From assembly GCF_009764265.1 (NCBI RefSeq), contig NZ_RWIR01000053.1, forward strand, positions 62,001 through 126,000: 64,000 bases of DNA, in the 5' to 3' direction. How positions within the stretch are numbered: the stretch's first letter is position 1; each line of letters opens with the position of its first letter. This document shows positions 18,201 to 26,645 of the stretch, piece after piece. A program made the translations under genes and the position numbers. Source of the DNA: Pseudomonas sp. PB101. Lineage in GTDB: Bacteria > Pseudomonadota > Gammaproteobacteria > Pseudomonadales > Pseudomonadaceae. The notes below the pieces were generated by a model that was not told where the DNA came from, ran no database searches, and saw nothing but the letters and a program-made list of their open reading frames with translations.

Positions 18201-19100
18201 TGCCATCTGCCGTAATGCCATCATCGGCCCGCTATCCAGGGCCCCCTCTGGATCCCGGCAGTACAGGACACAGCCACTGAGTTGCGAAGCACTGAGCGCA
18301 CGATACATAAGGTGTGTCTTTCCGGCTCCTGCGTCTCCCAGCACACGCACGTGCTCGAATCCATTAACACTGTCGGCAGCTCGCTTTATTTGCTCAGCCG
18401 CTCTGTCAAGTTCCTCCGTCGGCTGGTAAACGTTGATCTCGAGGTCGCAGGAGTCAGCCATGAACGACAGGTCATGGAAGACGGCGTCGTCGAAGCCCTG
18501 AACGCTGTTCAGTCGCATTGCAATACCGGGTGCCAGTACTTTGATCGCCGAGCATAGCTGGTTCGCCCGGATAATCCGCACTGCGACATGCGCGAACGAC
18601 GGATCAATTGCCGTCATGAACTCGCTGACTTGAGTCGCCCCGTGATCATCTGCGGCGCCGACCAGATCGGAGCCGAAAAGCACCACGATAAAGGTCCCGC
18701 CGTTCTCGAAACAGCTAAGCACTCGTGGCTGGAGTTCCTCCTTTGTACGCTGGTGGTCGCCTTTGGCGAACTTAGGCTGGACGAGCAGCGATCGAATATC
18801 AGAGGGCGTCGATGCAGAGAAGCTTCCAGTCTTGATTTGGTAGCGGGTCAGACCTTCGGAAATTAGGCCTGCTGGTAGCAAAGCTCCGGACAGGCCAGCG
18901 ACGGCGACTTCGGCGTCGATTCCGCCATCGGCAATGTTGATTGCTGCCGGTACATCGACGCCGGTGATAGGAATGCCGGCCTTGTTGGCCTCGATTACAA
19001 GAAGTTGTCGGAACAGTTCGACGGCTTGGCCAGCCTCGATCTGGATCAGGTCATCAGTCCTGACGTCAAACGGTCCTAGTGTGTCGGTCGGTAGAGCCAT
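15228..19100 (-). CDS. PD-(D/E)xK nuclease - AAA+/STAND-like ATPase - helical repeat protein (candidate antiphage defence)
   Basis: 1290-aa protein with three parts. Residues ~20-190 look like a PD-(D/E)xK nuclease: ADGGIDAEV (Asp 62) and YQIKTG (Gln 88, Lys 90), with a helix carrying Glu upstream. Residues ~225-430 form an ATPase: P-loop GDAGAGKT (255-262), Walker B IILVADECD (Asp 310, Glu 311), sensor LLVTADN, and GSPRAAHRLG like a sensor-2/GxP motif. The remaining ~850 residues are Leu/Ala-rich helical repeats, as in STAND sensor regions. Start follows GAGGA. This order matches Avs-type defence proteins. It sits alone, opposite in strand to the trio. Function inferred from architecture and location. 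Confidence 0.7.
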   Translation of the reverse strand: MALPTDTLGPFDVRTDDLIQIEAGQAVELFRQLLVIEANKAGIPITGVDVPAAINIADGGIDAEVAVAGLSGALLPAGLISEGLTRYQIKTGSFSASTPSDIRSLLVQPKFAKGDHQRTKEELQPRVLSCFENGGTFIVVLFGSDLVGAADDHGATQVSEFMTAIDPSFAHVAVRIIRANQLCSAIKVLAPGIAMRLNSVQGFDDAVFHDLSFMADSCDLEINVYQPTEELDRAAEQIKRAADSVNGFEHVRVLGDAGAGKTHLMYRALSASQLSGCVLYCRDPEGALDSGPMMALRQMARNTTIILVADECDLETAEGLTALFKKLAIKMLLVTADNVAEPASAHVNTQVIDVPRLEQPVVADIFLGYGIPLDSASWLASLCEGSPRAAHRLGQYIQNNPDQHPAQQLAHLDRLWDRIVCAPHNIDSSEGQDKLAVIRTLALFRQVAWDTAEGPAVQTAVLASLKYIDPSFSQHRLSLSVFALRKRRVLQGPRTLLISPKLLHVAMWKSWFEQYAHMVDVLQLREGLEVRMQQHFDAMLEFARESKAATAWADRLMGEDGVFKSLSGYKTASGASLFFAIAQAKPKVALRRFAAALGSETVESRRKFIGDARRTAVHRLEQLTIPAETFFEATECLLLLAESENESWSNNSTGVFISLFSLGHGTVAASELSPVDKIDYLRKLLHSEVPFRRDIAVQALGKSLDPFMSRICIEEVIGLRRLPDRWTPETYGELYDAYAAHVRLLEEAVDYLPAAEATGAATAILNHVRSLILIVPLTETILVFLRRAAVIPGLREHCIETIVATLHYEGKALSEAVRSELHAIRADLTESSFSNKLHRHAGMKLIEDNFDSEGEYSDAAGAELMQLAADVVANPELLVPELAWLITDKAKNGFQFGQLLGQTDDLQLWPSIVSAWIKAGEQRSDFFIGGYLSACHVKNIDWWEHTVEKLFENAELRSSALGLIWRSGMSDRIARFLLAMGQQGDIDPTAFRLFVYGGIVNQLPRDVFESIVDLLLESDDPNALDAALDFLDSRLRGHANEFSALSTRIERVLSSAVFVEGAPREHSNTMLQFRWKELANRLLDFNPDAGARLAVSCIANFANVNSITDGYRPDSWKFLSRAAQAKPSIIWRAIALRLEMQRKDVGTWHLLSWLRGGLSISEADGSALEAIPESLVFEWVDVDAIHRAGLLAERCPPIIARPDEPANFARKILERYGAIEQVRRGLHANNFTGAWSGPASDHYRQKLAALDAHFDIETNDNVRMWLKEHREQLEHFIEQEVERELRESEY

Positions 19101-19225
19101 CGCTGATCCTCAGGTGAGGCATAAAGTATCCCACATGGCCTTGTACGCTGCACCCGCGGCATTTGATTCCGAAACGGCCCCTAGGTCTTCTCCTCGTCGG
19201 AGATTTGTAGCTCGTTCTCCGCTGG

Positions 19226-19312
19226 TCATTTCGTAGGCGTCACTTTCATGCCTTTGCGCATACGAATGTAATGCTCTGTCACGCCCACAGTAGTGTTTCC
19301 AACTGATTGCAG
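19226..19312 (-). pseudogene. 3' remnant of a tyrosine integrase gene
   Basis: The minus strand encodes a 28-residue tail, LQSVGNTTVGVTEHYIRMRK followed by GMKVTPTK and a stop at 19226. HYIR carries the nucleophile Tyr seen near integrase C-termini. A stop codon immediately upstream shows it is a fragment. It lies 35 bp from a tRNA-Gly fragment, the usual neighbour of such integrases. Confidence 0.6.
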
Positions 19313-19347
19313 TCACGTACATAGACCGGTGGATGCCTTGAAATTAG

Positions 19348-19393
19348 TGGAGCGGTGAAGGGAATCAAACCCTCGTTATCAGCTTGGGAAGCT
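19348..19393 (-). pseudogene. tRNA-Gly(CCC) 3' fragment, probable attachment-site relic
   Basis: The minus strand reads from the anticodon loop TTCCCAA (anticodon CCC) through a T-arm (GAGGGTTTGATTCCCTT) to an encoded CTCCA end, matching the 3' half of bacterial tRNA-Gly(CCC) except for a lost C in the acceptor stem and C-to-T in the T-loop. There is no D-arm or 5' acceptor strand. It is not a working tRNA. This matches the 3' segment that integrative elements carry as att sites. Confidence 0.7.
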
Positions 19394-19439
19394 TCTAGTG
19401 AGAGGAAGCATGGTGCGAGTTTGATAGGCCGCTAACGAC

Positions 19440-21119
19440 CCAGGCTGTGTGAAAACGCACTGAATACGTCGAAGGCTGAGAGCTACGGGCGTTGCTTGCG
19501 AAACCAGCGGACGGAAGCGCGAATTGCCCTAGTCAGCGACATAGGCGTTCGTAAATGCTGTTTGGGCCGCGTCAGCGGCCCAAACAACCACTCACGGACG
19601 ATCAAGCGGCTGGATTCACGCCCTGATCACTTCAAGCAGTCCTGAGATGCCGAAGATGCTCATCATTCGCTTGAGGTTGTAGGCGAGCACATGAAGGCTC
19701 ATCTCGGTGCTTACCCTCGGCAGGGTTTTGGTCAGGAAGTGGGTACTTCCCATCCAGTATTTGAGCGTTCCAAAAGGATGTTCAACGGTCTGGCGGCGAC
19801 GCCTCATCATCGTTGGATCATGATCCAGCCGAGCCTGCATTGCATCGACTACGGCTTCATGTTCCCAGCGCTTTACCCGGCGCTCTTTACCCGTGGTGCA
19901 TTGCTTTTGCATTGAGCAGGACTGGCAGCCCGAGAAGTAGTAACAATGCAATAACATGCCGTCTTCCACCGACGAATACCGCCGGGTCAGTAACTGTCCC
20001 GCTGGGCATCGATACTCGTCCGATGCAGCAACGTAGATGAAGTCCTGCTTGCCAAATCGGCCTTCGGCTTTGCTGCCCGATGTCAGGGGTTTCGGTACGA
20101 AGGTAGTGATGCCGGCTTGCTCGCAAGCAAGGATTTCCAGACCTTTGTAATAGCCTCGGTCGGCCACCACCGTTAGCGATTCAGCCTCGATTTCTTCACG
20201 CGCCTGGTTCGCCATATTGCTCAGTTGCCCACGATCATTACCAACATTGGTCACCTCATGGGCAATGATCAGATGGTGTTTGTCGTCGACAGCTGTTTGG
20301 ACGTTGTAACCAACCGTTCCGGTGCCTCGGCCGCTCGTGGCCATTGAGCGTGCATCTGGATCGGTAAGAGAGATTTGCTGGTCTGGACTGTCGTGAAGCT
20401 GCGCCTCGATGTCCTTGAGTTTTTGCATCTGCTTTTTCAGCGTTTCTATCTTTTCTTTCAGCCGCTCGGCCTTGGCCTCGGCCACTTCGGGCGTTGCCCG
20501 ATCCGCCGAATCCATCGCCGCCAGATAACGATCAATGCTCTGCTCGATCTGTTGCATGCGGGCCTTCACTTTGCCCTGGGTGAAGTTACGGTCACGATTA
20601 TTGACGGCTTTGAATTTGCTGCCATCGATGGCGATGATTGATTGGGAGAAGAGATTGAGGTTGCGACAAAGCACTACGAACTGGCGGCAGACGCTGCGAA
20701 TGGCTTTGCCGTTGTCTTTGCGAAAGTCGGCAATGGTTTTGAAGTCCGGAGCCAAACGTCCGGTCAGCCACATCAACTCGACATTGCGCTCGGCCTCCCG
20801 TTCCAGCCGGCGGCTGGACTGAATCCGATTGAGGTAGCCGTAGATATAGATCTTCAGCAAGATCGCGGGATGGTAGGCCGGACGCCCCGTTGCAGCAGGA
20901 TCAACACCTTCAAATCCAAGTGCACCCAGGTCGAGTTCATCGACGAAAACGTCGACCACTCGCACTGGATTTTCTTCGGCTACGTAATCGTCCAAGCACT
21001 CAGGCAGCAACGTGACTTGCGTCCGAGCCTCACCTTCAATGAATCGTTTCATGATCGCCCCCAATACGATCTAGACGATCAGAAGGTTAGACAAACACTG
21101 GCGTTTTCACACAGCCTGG
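19440..21119 (-). mobile_element. IS1182-family insertion sequence
   Basis: Bounded by a perfect 19-bp inverted repeat CCAGGCTGTGTGAAAACGC (19440-19458) and its complement (21101-21119). Outside both ends, after 5 bp, lies an outer word CCGCTA / TAGCGG (19429-19434 and 21125-21130), so either the true ends are wider or the IS entered a palindrome. It encodes one intact transposase. The 19101-19439 interval before it holds only the integrase and tRNA relics. Confidence 0.85.
19616..21052 (-). CDS. IS1182-family transposase
   Basis: 478-aa DDE transposase. The N-terminal domain has the DUF772-type sequence GRPAYHPAILLKIYIYGYLN. The catalytic core contains AIDGSKFKAVN (first Asp), VVADRGYYKG (second Asp) and EHPFGTLKYWMG (Glu region). 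An inserted coiled coil (~180-230) and a Cys-rich segment (CQSCSMQKQC) before the third acid are typical of the family. ATG 21052 follows GGGGGCGATC. The frame is intact, so it may be active. Confidence 0.88.
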   Translation of the reverse strand: MKRFIEGEARTQVTLLPECLDDYVAEENPVRVVDVFVDELDLGALGFEGVDPAATGRPAYHPAILLKIYIYGYLNRIQSSRRLEREAERNVELMWLTGRLAPDFKTIADFRKDNGKAIRSVCRQFVVLCRNLNLFSQSIIAIDGSKFKAVNNRDRNFTQGKVKARMQQIEQSIDRYLAAMDSADRATPEVAEAKAERLKEKIETLKKQMQKLKDIEAQLHDSPDQQISLTDPDARSMATSGRGTGTVGYNVQTAVDDKHHLIIAHEVTNVGNDRGQLSNMANQAREEIEAESLTVVADRGYYKGLEILACEQAGITTFVPKPLTSGSKAEGRFGKQDFIYVAASDEYRCPAGQLLTRRYSSVEDGMLLHCYYFSGCQSCSMQKQCTTGKERRVKRWEHEAVVDAMQARLDHDPTMMRRRRQTVEHPFGTLKYWMGSTHFLTKTLPRVSTEMSLHVLAYNLKRMMSIFGISGLLEVIRA

Positions 21120-21292
21120 ACCCATAGCGGACATTCGTAAGAGGGCGAGACGGCTATGCTGTGTCACGAAAAAACACTGCTGACACCGCCTGATGGCGTC
21201 ATGTTTGTATGTAGGTGGTAACCGAGGCAACTACTCAAGCCTCCATAACTCTTCCTCACGGCAGGAAAGCTGGACCAAGCAAATTTCGATAT

Positions 21293-21345
21293 AAAAAATG
21301 CCGCGTAACGGAGCAGCTGGTACACAGCTCCGACGCGGCAAAAAG
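21293..21345 (-). terminator. Bidirectional-looking terminator after the YeiH operon
   Basis: Hairpin GCCGCGT-AA-CGGAGC (21300-21314) pairs with GCTCCG-ACGCGGC (21327-21339) with a two-base bulge. On the minus strand it is followed by a run of T (complement of the A-run at 21293-21298), on the plus strand by AAAAAG. It ends the minus-strand operon of four genes. The rest of 21120-21387 shows no gene. Confidence 0.75.
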
Positions 21346-21387
21346 CTCTGTTAGACCAGAGCGGCGATGACCCCGCAGGGGTTCGGT

Positions 21388-22398
21388 TTACATGGCCCAG
21401 TGCAGCATTGCCAACACCAGTGCGCCAAGGAATACGGTTTCTCCCACCATCAATAGAATGGGTTTGATCCCCACCGAGGCCAGCTCCTTGAGCTGCGTCT
21501 TCATGCCCAGTGCGCTGATGGCGATCACCAGGCACCAGCGTGACAGGCTGTTGCCGGCGTCCTGAACCATCTGTGGAATGACCCCGGTGCTGTTGACTGC
21601 GGCAAAGATTACAAATCCCACCGCGAACCACGGCAGCAGCGGTGGTCGCTTGCTGCCAGGTTCGACGCCGCGGGCGCGGGTGATCATGGCCGCACACAGA
21701 ATTACCGGTAGCAGCATCGCCACGCGCATTAGCTTCACCACCGTGGCGCTGTCGCCGGTCTCGTGTGACATGCCGTAGCCGGCGCCAACTACCTGGGCGA
21801 CATCGTGAATGGTCCCGCCGAGGAAAAAGCCTGCGTGGAGTGGGCTCAGGTTGAAGAATTGGGCGATCATTGGGTAAACGATCATTGCCATGGTGGACAG
21901 CGCCGAAACGCCAATGACCGTGAACAGCGTCGCTCGCTCTTTCTTCTCATGACTGGGCAGCGCTGCCGCCAGGGCAAGGGCCGCCGACGCGCCACAAATT
22001 GCGGTGGCGCCGCCGGTAAGCAGGCCGAACAAGGTGCTGAAGCCCATGGCGCGAGCCGCGACGATGGACACCAGGATCGTCACCACCACCAGCGTCACCA
22101 CCATCACAACCGGCTGCCAGCCAAGGGCAACGATCTGCTCCAGGGTGATGCGAATGCCCAGCAACGCAACACCGACCCGGAGGATCTCGCGGGCTGTGAA
22201 CTCGATGCCCGGCTTGCACACCCCGTCACCGGAAAGGAAATTCATCGCCATGCCCAGTAGAAGTGCGAAGAGCATCACCGGCGCGCCGTAGTGCTCGGAG
22301 AGGAATGTGGCCGCAGCGGCGACCATGGCGCTGACGATAAAGCCGGGCATCAGCAATTGGCTGCGTACCCCCAGCGAGGCAATGGTTGCGGAGCTCAT
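21388..22398 (-). CDS. YeiH-family putative sulfate/sulfur-anion exporter
   Basis: 336-aa membrane protein with ~10 hydrophobic segments and the YeiH signatures TGGATAICGASAALA, GGTIHDVAQVVGAGYG and NSTGVIP. The family is called putative sulfate exporter by association with sulfonate degradation; transport is not demonstrated for most members. ATG 22398 follows GGAGAGTCTTGC. It is the last gene of a minus-strand operon with MFS, acyl-CoA ligase and hydrolase. A homologue is at 51978. Here it supports the idea that the cargo pathway liberates an inorganic sulfur anion. Confidence 0.85.
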   Translation of the reverse strand: MSSATIASLGVRSQLLMPGFIVSAMVAAAATFLSEHYGAPVMLFALLLGMAMNFLSGDGVCKPGIEFTAREILRVGVALLGIRITLEQIVALGWQPVVMVVTLVVVTILVSIVAARAMGFSTLFGLLTGGATAICGASAALALAAALPSHEKKERATLFTVIGVSALSTMAMIVYPMIAQFFNLSPLHAGFFLGGTIHDVAQVVGAGYGMSHETGDSATVVKLMRVAMLLPVILCAAMITRARGVEPGSKRPPLLPWFAVGFVIFAAVNSTGVIPQMVQDAGNSLSRWCLVIAISALGMKTQLKELASVGIKPILLMVGETVFLGALVLAMLHWAM

Positions 22399-22456
22399 GC
22401 AAGACTCTCCTGGGGCCAGGGCAGTGGTTGTGTCACGGGCAGTTTGATGGGGGCGT

Positions 22457-23773
22457 TCATGACATTCTTCCGGCCGGCGTCGCACCTGCGACTGTCGGCA
22501 TCAGTTTCTGGATATCGCGTTGGTAGTGGCGCTTGCCGTAGCAGAACACGAGGGCTGCTGCGATGCTGATCAGTGGGATCATCTGGAAAGCACGATCAAG
22601 GCCAAAGGCGTCAGCCAGCAGGCCCGTGACATAGGGGCCGGGCCCTTGGCCAAGCAGGTTATTGGACAAGGCCAGAATGGCAAAGGCCGTGCCGTGCACC
22701 GAAGGGTGGGTCAAGTTGGCGATGGCGGCGCCGGCGGGGCCAAACGTGCCAGTGACCACCAGCATGGCCAGAGCGATGACTACCAGTTGGGCCACTCCGG
22801 GGGGCAACAGCATGGCCGCTGACAGCAATAGGCTAGTGATCAGGCAGTAGGCGACGGCCAGGGAAATCTTGCGCTCGGGAGCTTTGCGGCACAGGCGGTC
22901 GCTGAGGATGCCGCAGAGGATCATGCCGGCGCCACCCGCCAGGATCAGGGCGGCGGAGATCATGCCAGCCCGATCGGTGCCCATGTGGTAGTAACGGTTC
23001 AGGTAGCTGGGCAACCAGGCTATCAACGAGGCGCCGATGAACATCTGCAGGCCGCTGCCGATATAGGCACTGATGACCGAACGACTGGCAAACAGCGAAC
23101 GTAGTGGACTCTTGCCGTTTGCTTCGGCGTGTTGGTTTGCGGTCTGAGTGCAGTTGTCCAGGCGCCGCTCTTTTACGACCACTGGATAGATGATGGCGAG
23201 CGTCAGACCGAATATCGCCATGACGATGAAAGCAGAGCGCCAGCCCAGGTGCGCGGCGATGATGCCACCAAGCGCCATGCCCAGTACGGAGCCAAACATG
23301 GCGCCAGCCATGAAGGTGCTGATGAGGGTCGCACGCATCTGCTTGGGAAAGACGGAAAGCACTACAGCTACGCCGACGCTGGCATAGGCTGCCTCGCCGA
23401 TGCCGACCAACGACCTGGCGAGAAGCATGTGTTGGTAATTTTGTGCAAAGCCGGAGCCCAGTGTAGCCAAGCTCCAAATCGCGGCCATCAGCACCAGGCT
23501 GCGGACCCTGCCCCAGCGGTCGGCCATTAATGACATGGGTACGGTCAACAGGCCCACCATCAGACCGACGATGCCGCTCAGCAGGCCGAGCTGGGAGTCG
23601 CTCAGTGCCCACTCGGATTTGAGCAGCGGAAAGATTGCGTTGAGCACTTGTCGTGACATGTAGTCTGAAATCAGCAGACCGAAACTGAGTGCAAATACGC
23701 ACCAGGCATACAGTCGGGGCGTGCTGGCGGTTGAAGTTTCGATAGTGTCAGCAAGGGCGTGGTGAACATTCAT
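22457..23773 (-). CDS. MFS transporter, spinster-like
   Basis: 438-aa major facilitator with ~12 membrane segments, an early Asp-Tyr-Met-Ser-Arg motif (SDYMSRQVLN, the spinster/DRQ-type TM1) and loop motif MADRWGRVRSL. ATG 23773 follows AAGGAATCGCC. It is the third gene of the minus-strand operon and probably imports the pathway substrate or an acid intermediate. It is related to the carrier at 46504 in the parallel chromosomal cluster. Substrate unknown. Confidence 0.85.
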   Translation of the reverse strand: MNVHHALADTIETSTASTPRLYAWCVFALSFGLLISDYMSRQVLNAIFPLLKSEWALSDSQLGLLSGIVGLMVGLLTVPMSLMADRWGRVRSLVLMAAIWSLATLGSGFAQNYQHMLLARSLVGIGEAAYASVGVAVVLSVFPKQMRATLISTFMAGAMFGSVLGMALGGIIAAHLGWRSAFIVMAIFGLTLAIIYPVVVKERRLDNCTQTANQHAEANGKSPLRSLFASRSVISAYIGSGLQMFIGASLIAWLPSYLNRYYHMGTDRAGMISAALILAGGAGMILCGILSDRLCRKAPERKISLAVAYCLITSLLLSAAMLLPPGVAQLVVIALAMLVVTGTFGPAGAAIANLTHPSVHGTAFAILALSNNLLGQGPGPYVTGLLADAFGLDRAFQMIPLISIAAALVFCYGKRHYQRDIQKLMPTVAGATPAGRMS

Positions 23774-23914
23774 GGCGATTCCTTGTATCTGCGCTTCTTG
23801 TTGTTATTGGATTGTCTTGATCGGACTCGTGAACCGGGCCTTGAGTAGCGCCCGGCTCGGGCAAGCATGGGAACGTGTTACTACCCGCCCGAGCGCGTTG
23901 AGGGAGGCAGGCCC

Positions 23915-25570
23915 TCAGGCGGTGGGCAGTCGGTAGTCCTGGAACGTCTCGCGAAGCTTGTTCTTCAACATCTTGCCGGTCGCGCCGAGTGGGATGCTGT
24001 CGACGAATACCACATCATCCGGGGTCCACCATCTGGCGATCTTGCCTTCATAGAATCCAAGCAATTCGTCGCGCGAAAGTTCGCTGCCGGGTTTGCGGGT
24101 CACGACCAGGAGCGGGCGTTCATCCCATTTCGGGTGGTAGGCCGCAATACACGCAGCCATCGCAACCGCAGGGTGGGCCATGGCGATGTTTTCCAGATCA
24201 ATGGAACCGATCCACTCACCTCCGGACTTGATGACATCTTTGCTGCGGTCGGTGATCTGCATGAAGCCCTCGGCATCGATGGTCGAGACATCGCCTGTCG
24301 GGAACCAGCCATCCACCAGCGAATCCCCGGCGTCGCTCTTGTAGTAGGAGGAGATGATCCAGGGACCGCGTACCATCAGTTCGCCCGAGGTTTTGCCGTC
24401 GCGGGGGAGTTCTTTGCCATCATCGCCGACGATCTTCATGTCGACGCCGTACACGACCCGGCCTTGTTTGGCCTGCAGGACGCGGCGGTCGGCGCTGTCC
24501 ATGGCGAGGTGCCTGGCCTTGGGGGTGCAAACGGTCCCGAGCGGACTTAGCTCGGTCATGCCCCAGACGTGCAGCACCTGTACGTCATAGCGGTCCTCGA
24601 AGGCCGCCATCATGGCCGAAGGGCAGGCCGAGCCACCGATTATCGTCCGGCGCATGGTCGAGAATGTCTTGCCCGTTGCCTCGACATGGGCGAGCAGACC
24701 TTGCCAGACGGTGGGCACGCCGGCGGACAGGGTGACTTTCTCCGCCTCGAACAACTCGTAGAGCGATGCGCCGTCGAGCAACGGTCCGGGTAAAACAAGT
24801 TTGGCGCCGACCATGCAGGCCATGTATGGCAAACCCCAGGCGTTGACATGGAACATCGGCACCACCGGCAGGACGGTGTCGCGCGCCGAGCAGTTCAAGG
24901 CATCGGGGAGGGCGGCGGCATGGGTGTGCAGAAGCGTCGAGCGGTGGCTGTAGAGCACGCCTTTGGGATTGCCAGTAGTACCTGAGGTATAGCACAGCGA
25001 CGATGCGCTGTTTTCGTCGAAGATTGGCCACACGAAGTCATCGGTGTGGGTTGCGATCAAATCTTCGTAGCACAGCAGATCGGGGATCGAGGTAACCGCC
25101 GGCATATGCGCTCGATCGGTCATGAGCACGAAGCGGGTGATAGTCGAGACTTTGTCGGCGATGGATTCGACCAGCGGCAGGAAGGTCAGATCGAAGAAGA
25201 GCACGCGGTCTTCGGCGTGGTCGGCAATCCACTGCACCTGGTCGGCATGCAGGCGTGGGTTCAACGTGTGCAGCACGGCACCCGAGCCGGATACAGCGTA
25301 GTACAGCTCCATGTGGCGGTAACCGTTCCAGGCGAGCGTTCCGACGCGGTCACCAAAGCTGACGCCGAGCGTGGCGAGCGCATTGGCCAGGCAGCGTGCG
25401 CGCTGCCCGAGGTCGCGATAGGTTTGCCGATGGATATCGCCTTCTACGCGGCGAGAGACGACTTCCTGGTCGCCGTGGTGGCGCTCGGCATGGGTGAGGA
25501 GCGTCGAAATAAGCAGCTCCTGTTGCTGCATCAGTCCATTCATGTTGGACACCGTCTTATTGTTGTTCAT
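23915..25570 (-). CDS. Acyl-CoA ligase (AMP-forming), long-chain/DmdB-like
   Basis: 551-aa ANL-superfamily enzyme that activates a carboxylic acid to its CoA thioester through an acyl-adenylate. It has the P-loop SLCYTSGTTGNPKG (A3), WGMTELSPLGT (A5), DGWFPTGDV (A7), ITDRSKDVIKSGGEWIG (A8) and ATGKMLKNKLRE with the catalytic Lys (A10). ATG 25570 is preferred over a longer frame without homology. Sequence style is that of medium/long-chain fatty acid or 3-methylmercaptopropionate ligases. It supplies the acyl-CoA for the dehydrogenase at 36885 and the bifunctional enzyme at 38736. Confidence 0.88.
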   Translation of the reverse strand: MNNNKTVSNMNGLMQQQELLISTLLTHAERHHGDQEVVSRRVEGDIHRQTYRDLGQRARCLANALATLGVSFGDRVGTLAWNGYRHMELYYAVSGSGAVLHTLNPRLHADQVQWIADHAEDRVLFFDLTFLPLVESIADKVSTITRFVLMTDRAHMPAVTSIPDLLCYEDLIATHTDDFVWPIFDENSASSLCYTSGTTGNPKGVLYSHRSTLLHTHAAALPDALNCSARDTVLPVVPMFHVNAWGLPYMACMVGAKLVLPGPLLDGASLYELFEAEKVTLSAGVPTVWQGLLAHVEATGKTFSTMRRTIIGGSACPSAMMAAFEDRYDVQVLHVWGMTELSPLGTVCTPKARHLAMDSADRRVLQAKQGRVVYGVDMKIVGDDGKELPRDGKTSGELMVRGPWIISSYYKSDAGDSLVDGWFPTGDVSTIDAEGFMQITDRSKDVIKSGGEWIGSIDLENIAMAHPAVAMAACIAAYHPKWDERPLLVVTRKPGSELSRDELLGFYEGKIARWWTPDDVVFVDSIPLGATGKMLKNKLRETFQDYRLPTA

Positions 25571-25607
25571 GTGAAATACCTTGGCGTATAGCCAACGAGG
25601 GACCGAC

Positions 25608-26645
25608 TCAGTTGTCGTCCAGTTGTTCGAGGAACTCGAGAAGCAACGCGTTGATCTGCTCTGGCGCTTCTTCCGCCGCGGCGTGGCCCACACCGGCTAG
25701 CAGTGCCTTCCTGCGCAGCCCGACCAGGTAGGTTTCGAGCTGGTCATATAGCCCGCGAATCTGTGGCGGCTCGATGGAGGGGTCGTTGGCACCGCCGATG
25801 AACATGCTGGGCTGCTTTATCACTGCGCCATCGAGAAAAGCGGAGATCTCCCAGTTGCGGTCGCGGCAGCGGTAGTAGTTCAGGGGTCCGGTGAAACCGG
25901 CACGGGTGTACTCCTCCACGTAGTAGTCAATCGCTTGCGGGCTCAACCAGGCGGGGAACGCAACAGGGTCGGTGAAAGCATTGAGGATGGGCTCGTCCGG
26001 CTCGATGAACAGGCGCCAGCGCTCGGCACCGACCGCATCGCCCGAGACCGAGTAGAAGATGCTGCGCAAGGTCTTGCGCGTGTCGGCGGCCAGTTCACGG
26101 TCCGGCTTTTCCAGCTGCTGGAAGTACAGGTGGTGGTAGCCCTTGCCCTTGGCCATCGCCCGCAGCCCATCCGTGGGCCTGATCCGGCCGCGCGGAGGCA
26201 CTGGCGTGTTCAGCATGACCAGTGCACGAAACAGCTCGGGGCGCAGCATGGCGCAGGCTTGGGCTACCCAGGCACCGAGGTCGTGGCCGACGACGATCGC
26301 CGAGGTTTCGCCCAGGGCCTCCATCAGGCAGACGATGTCACCCACCGCTTGGCTCATGTCATAGGCCTCTACCGCCGCTGGGCTATCGGACATGCCGAAA
26401 CCTCGCAGGTCAGGCGCGACCACCCGATAACCAGCAGCTGCCAAGGCCGGGATCTGTCGCCGCCACATGTACCAGAGGTAGGGGAATCCATGTAGGAGGA
26501 TGATCAGGGGGCCCTGGCCTTCCTCGACGTAGTGCATCCGGATGCCGTTGATCTCAACGAAGTGGTGAGCGAACGCGTCTGGAGCGTCAACGTCCCGCAG
26601 GGGCTGGTCCTGGAAATTTTCCAAATTCATCGCAGTACTCGTCAT
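25608..26645 (-). CDS. Alpha/beta hydrolase, epoxide-hydrolase-like
   Basis: 345-aa alpha/beta hydrolase with oxyanion motif HGFPYLW, nucleophile elbow VGHDLGAW (Asp nucleophile, as in epoxide hydrolases and haloalkane dehalogenases), and a catalytic His in GVGHAAAEEAP. The Asp rather than Ser excludes an ordinary esterase. The substrate could be an epoxide or a halogenated compound; the HGFP motif and absence of a dehalogenase halide Trp pair favour epoxide hydrolase. First gene of the minus-strand operon, divergent from the AraC regulator. The start could also be the ATG at 26630. Confidence 0.82.
   Translation of the reverse strand: MTSTAMNLENFQDQPLRDVDAPDAFAHHFVEINGIRMHYVEEGQGPLIILLHGFPYLWYMWRRQIPALAAAGYRVVAPDLRGFGMSDSPAAVEAYDMSQAVGDIVCLMEALGETSAIVVGHDLGAWVAQACAMLRPELFRALVMLNTPVPPRGRIRPTDGLRAMAKGKGYHHLYFQQLEKPDRELAADTRKTLRSIFYSVSGDAVGAERWRLFIEPDEPILNAFTDPVAFPAWLSPQAIDYYVEEYTRAGFTGPLNYYRCRDRNWEISAFLDGAVIKQPSMFIGGANDPSIEPPQIRGLYDQLETYLVGLRRKALLAGVGHAAAEEAPEQINALLLEFLEQLDDN

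Noticed and set aside
19110..19322. 70-codon open frame on the minus strand
   Set aside because: It overlaps the integrase relic in another frame and has no ribosome site or recognisable content.
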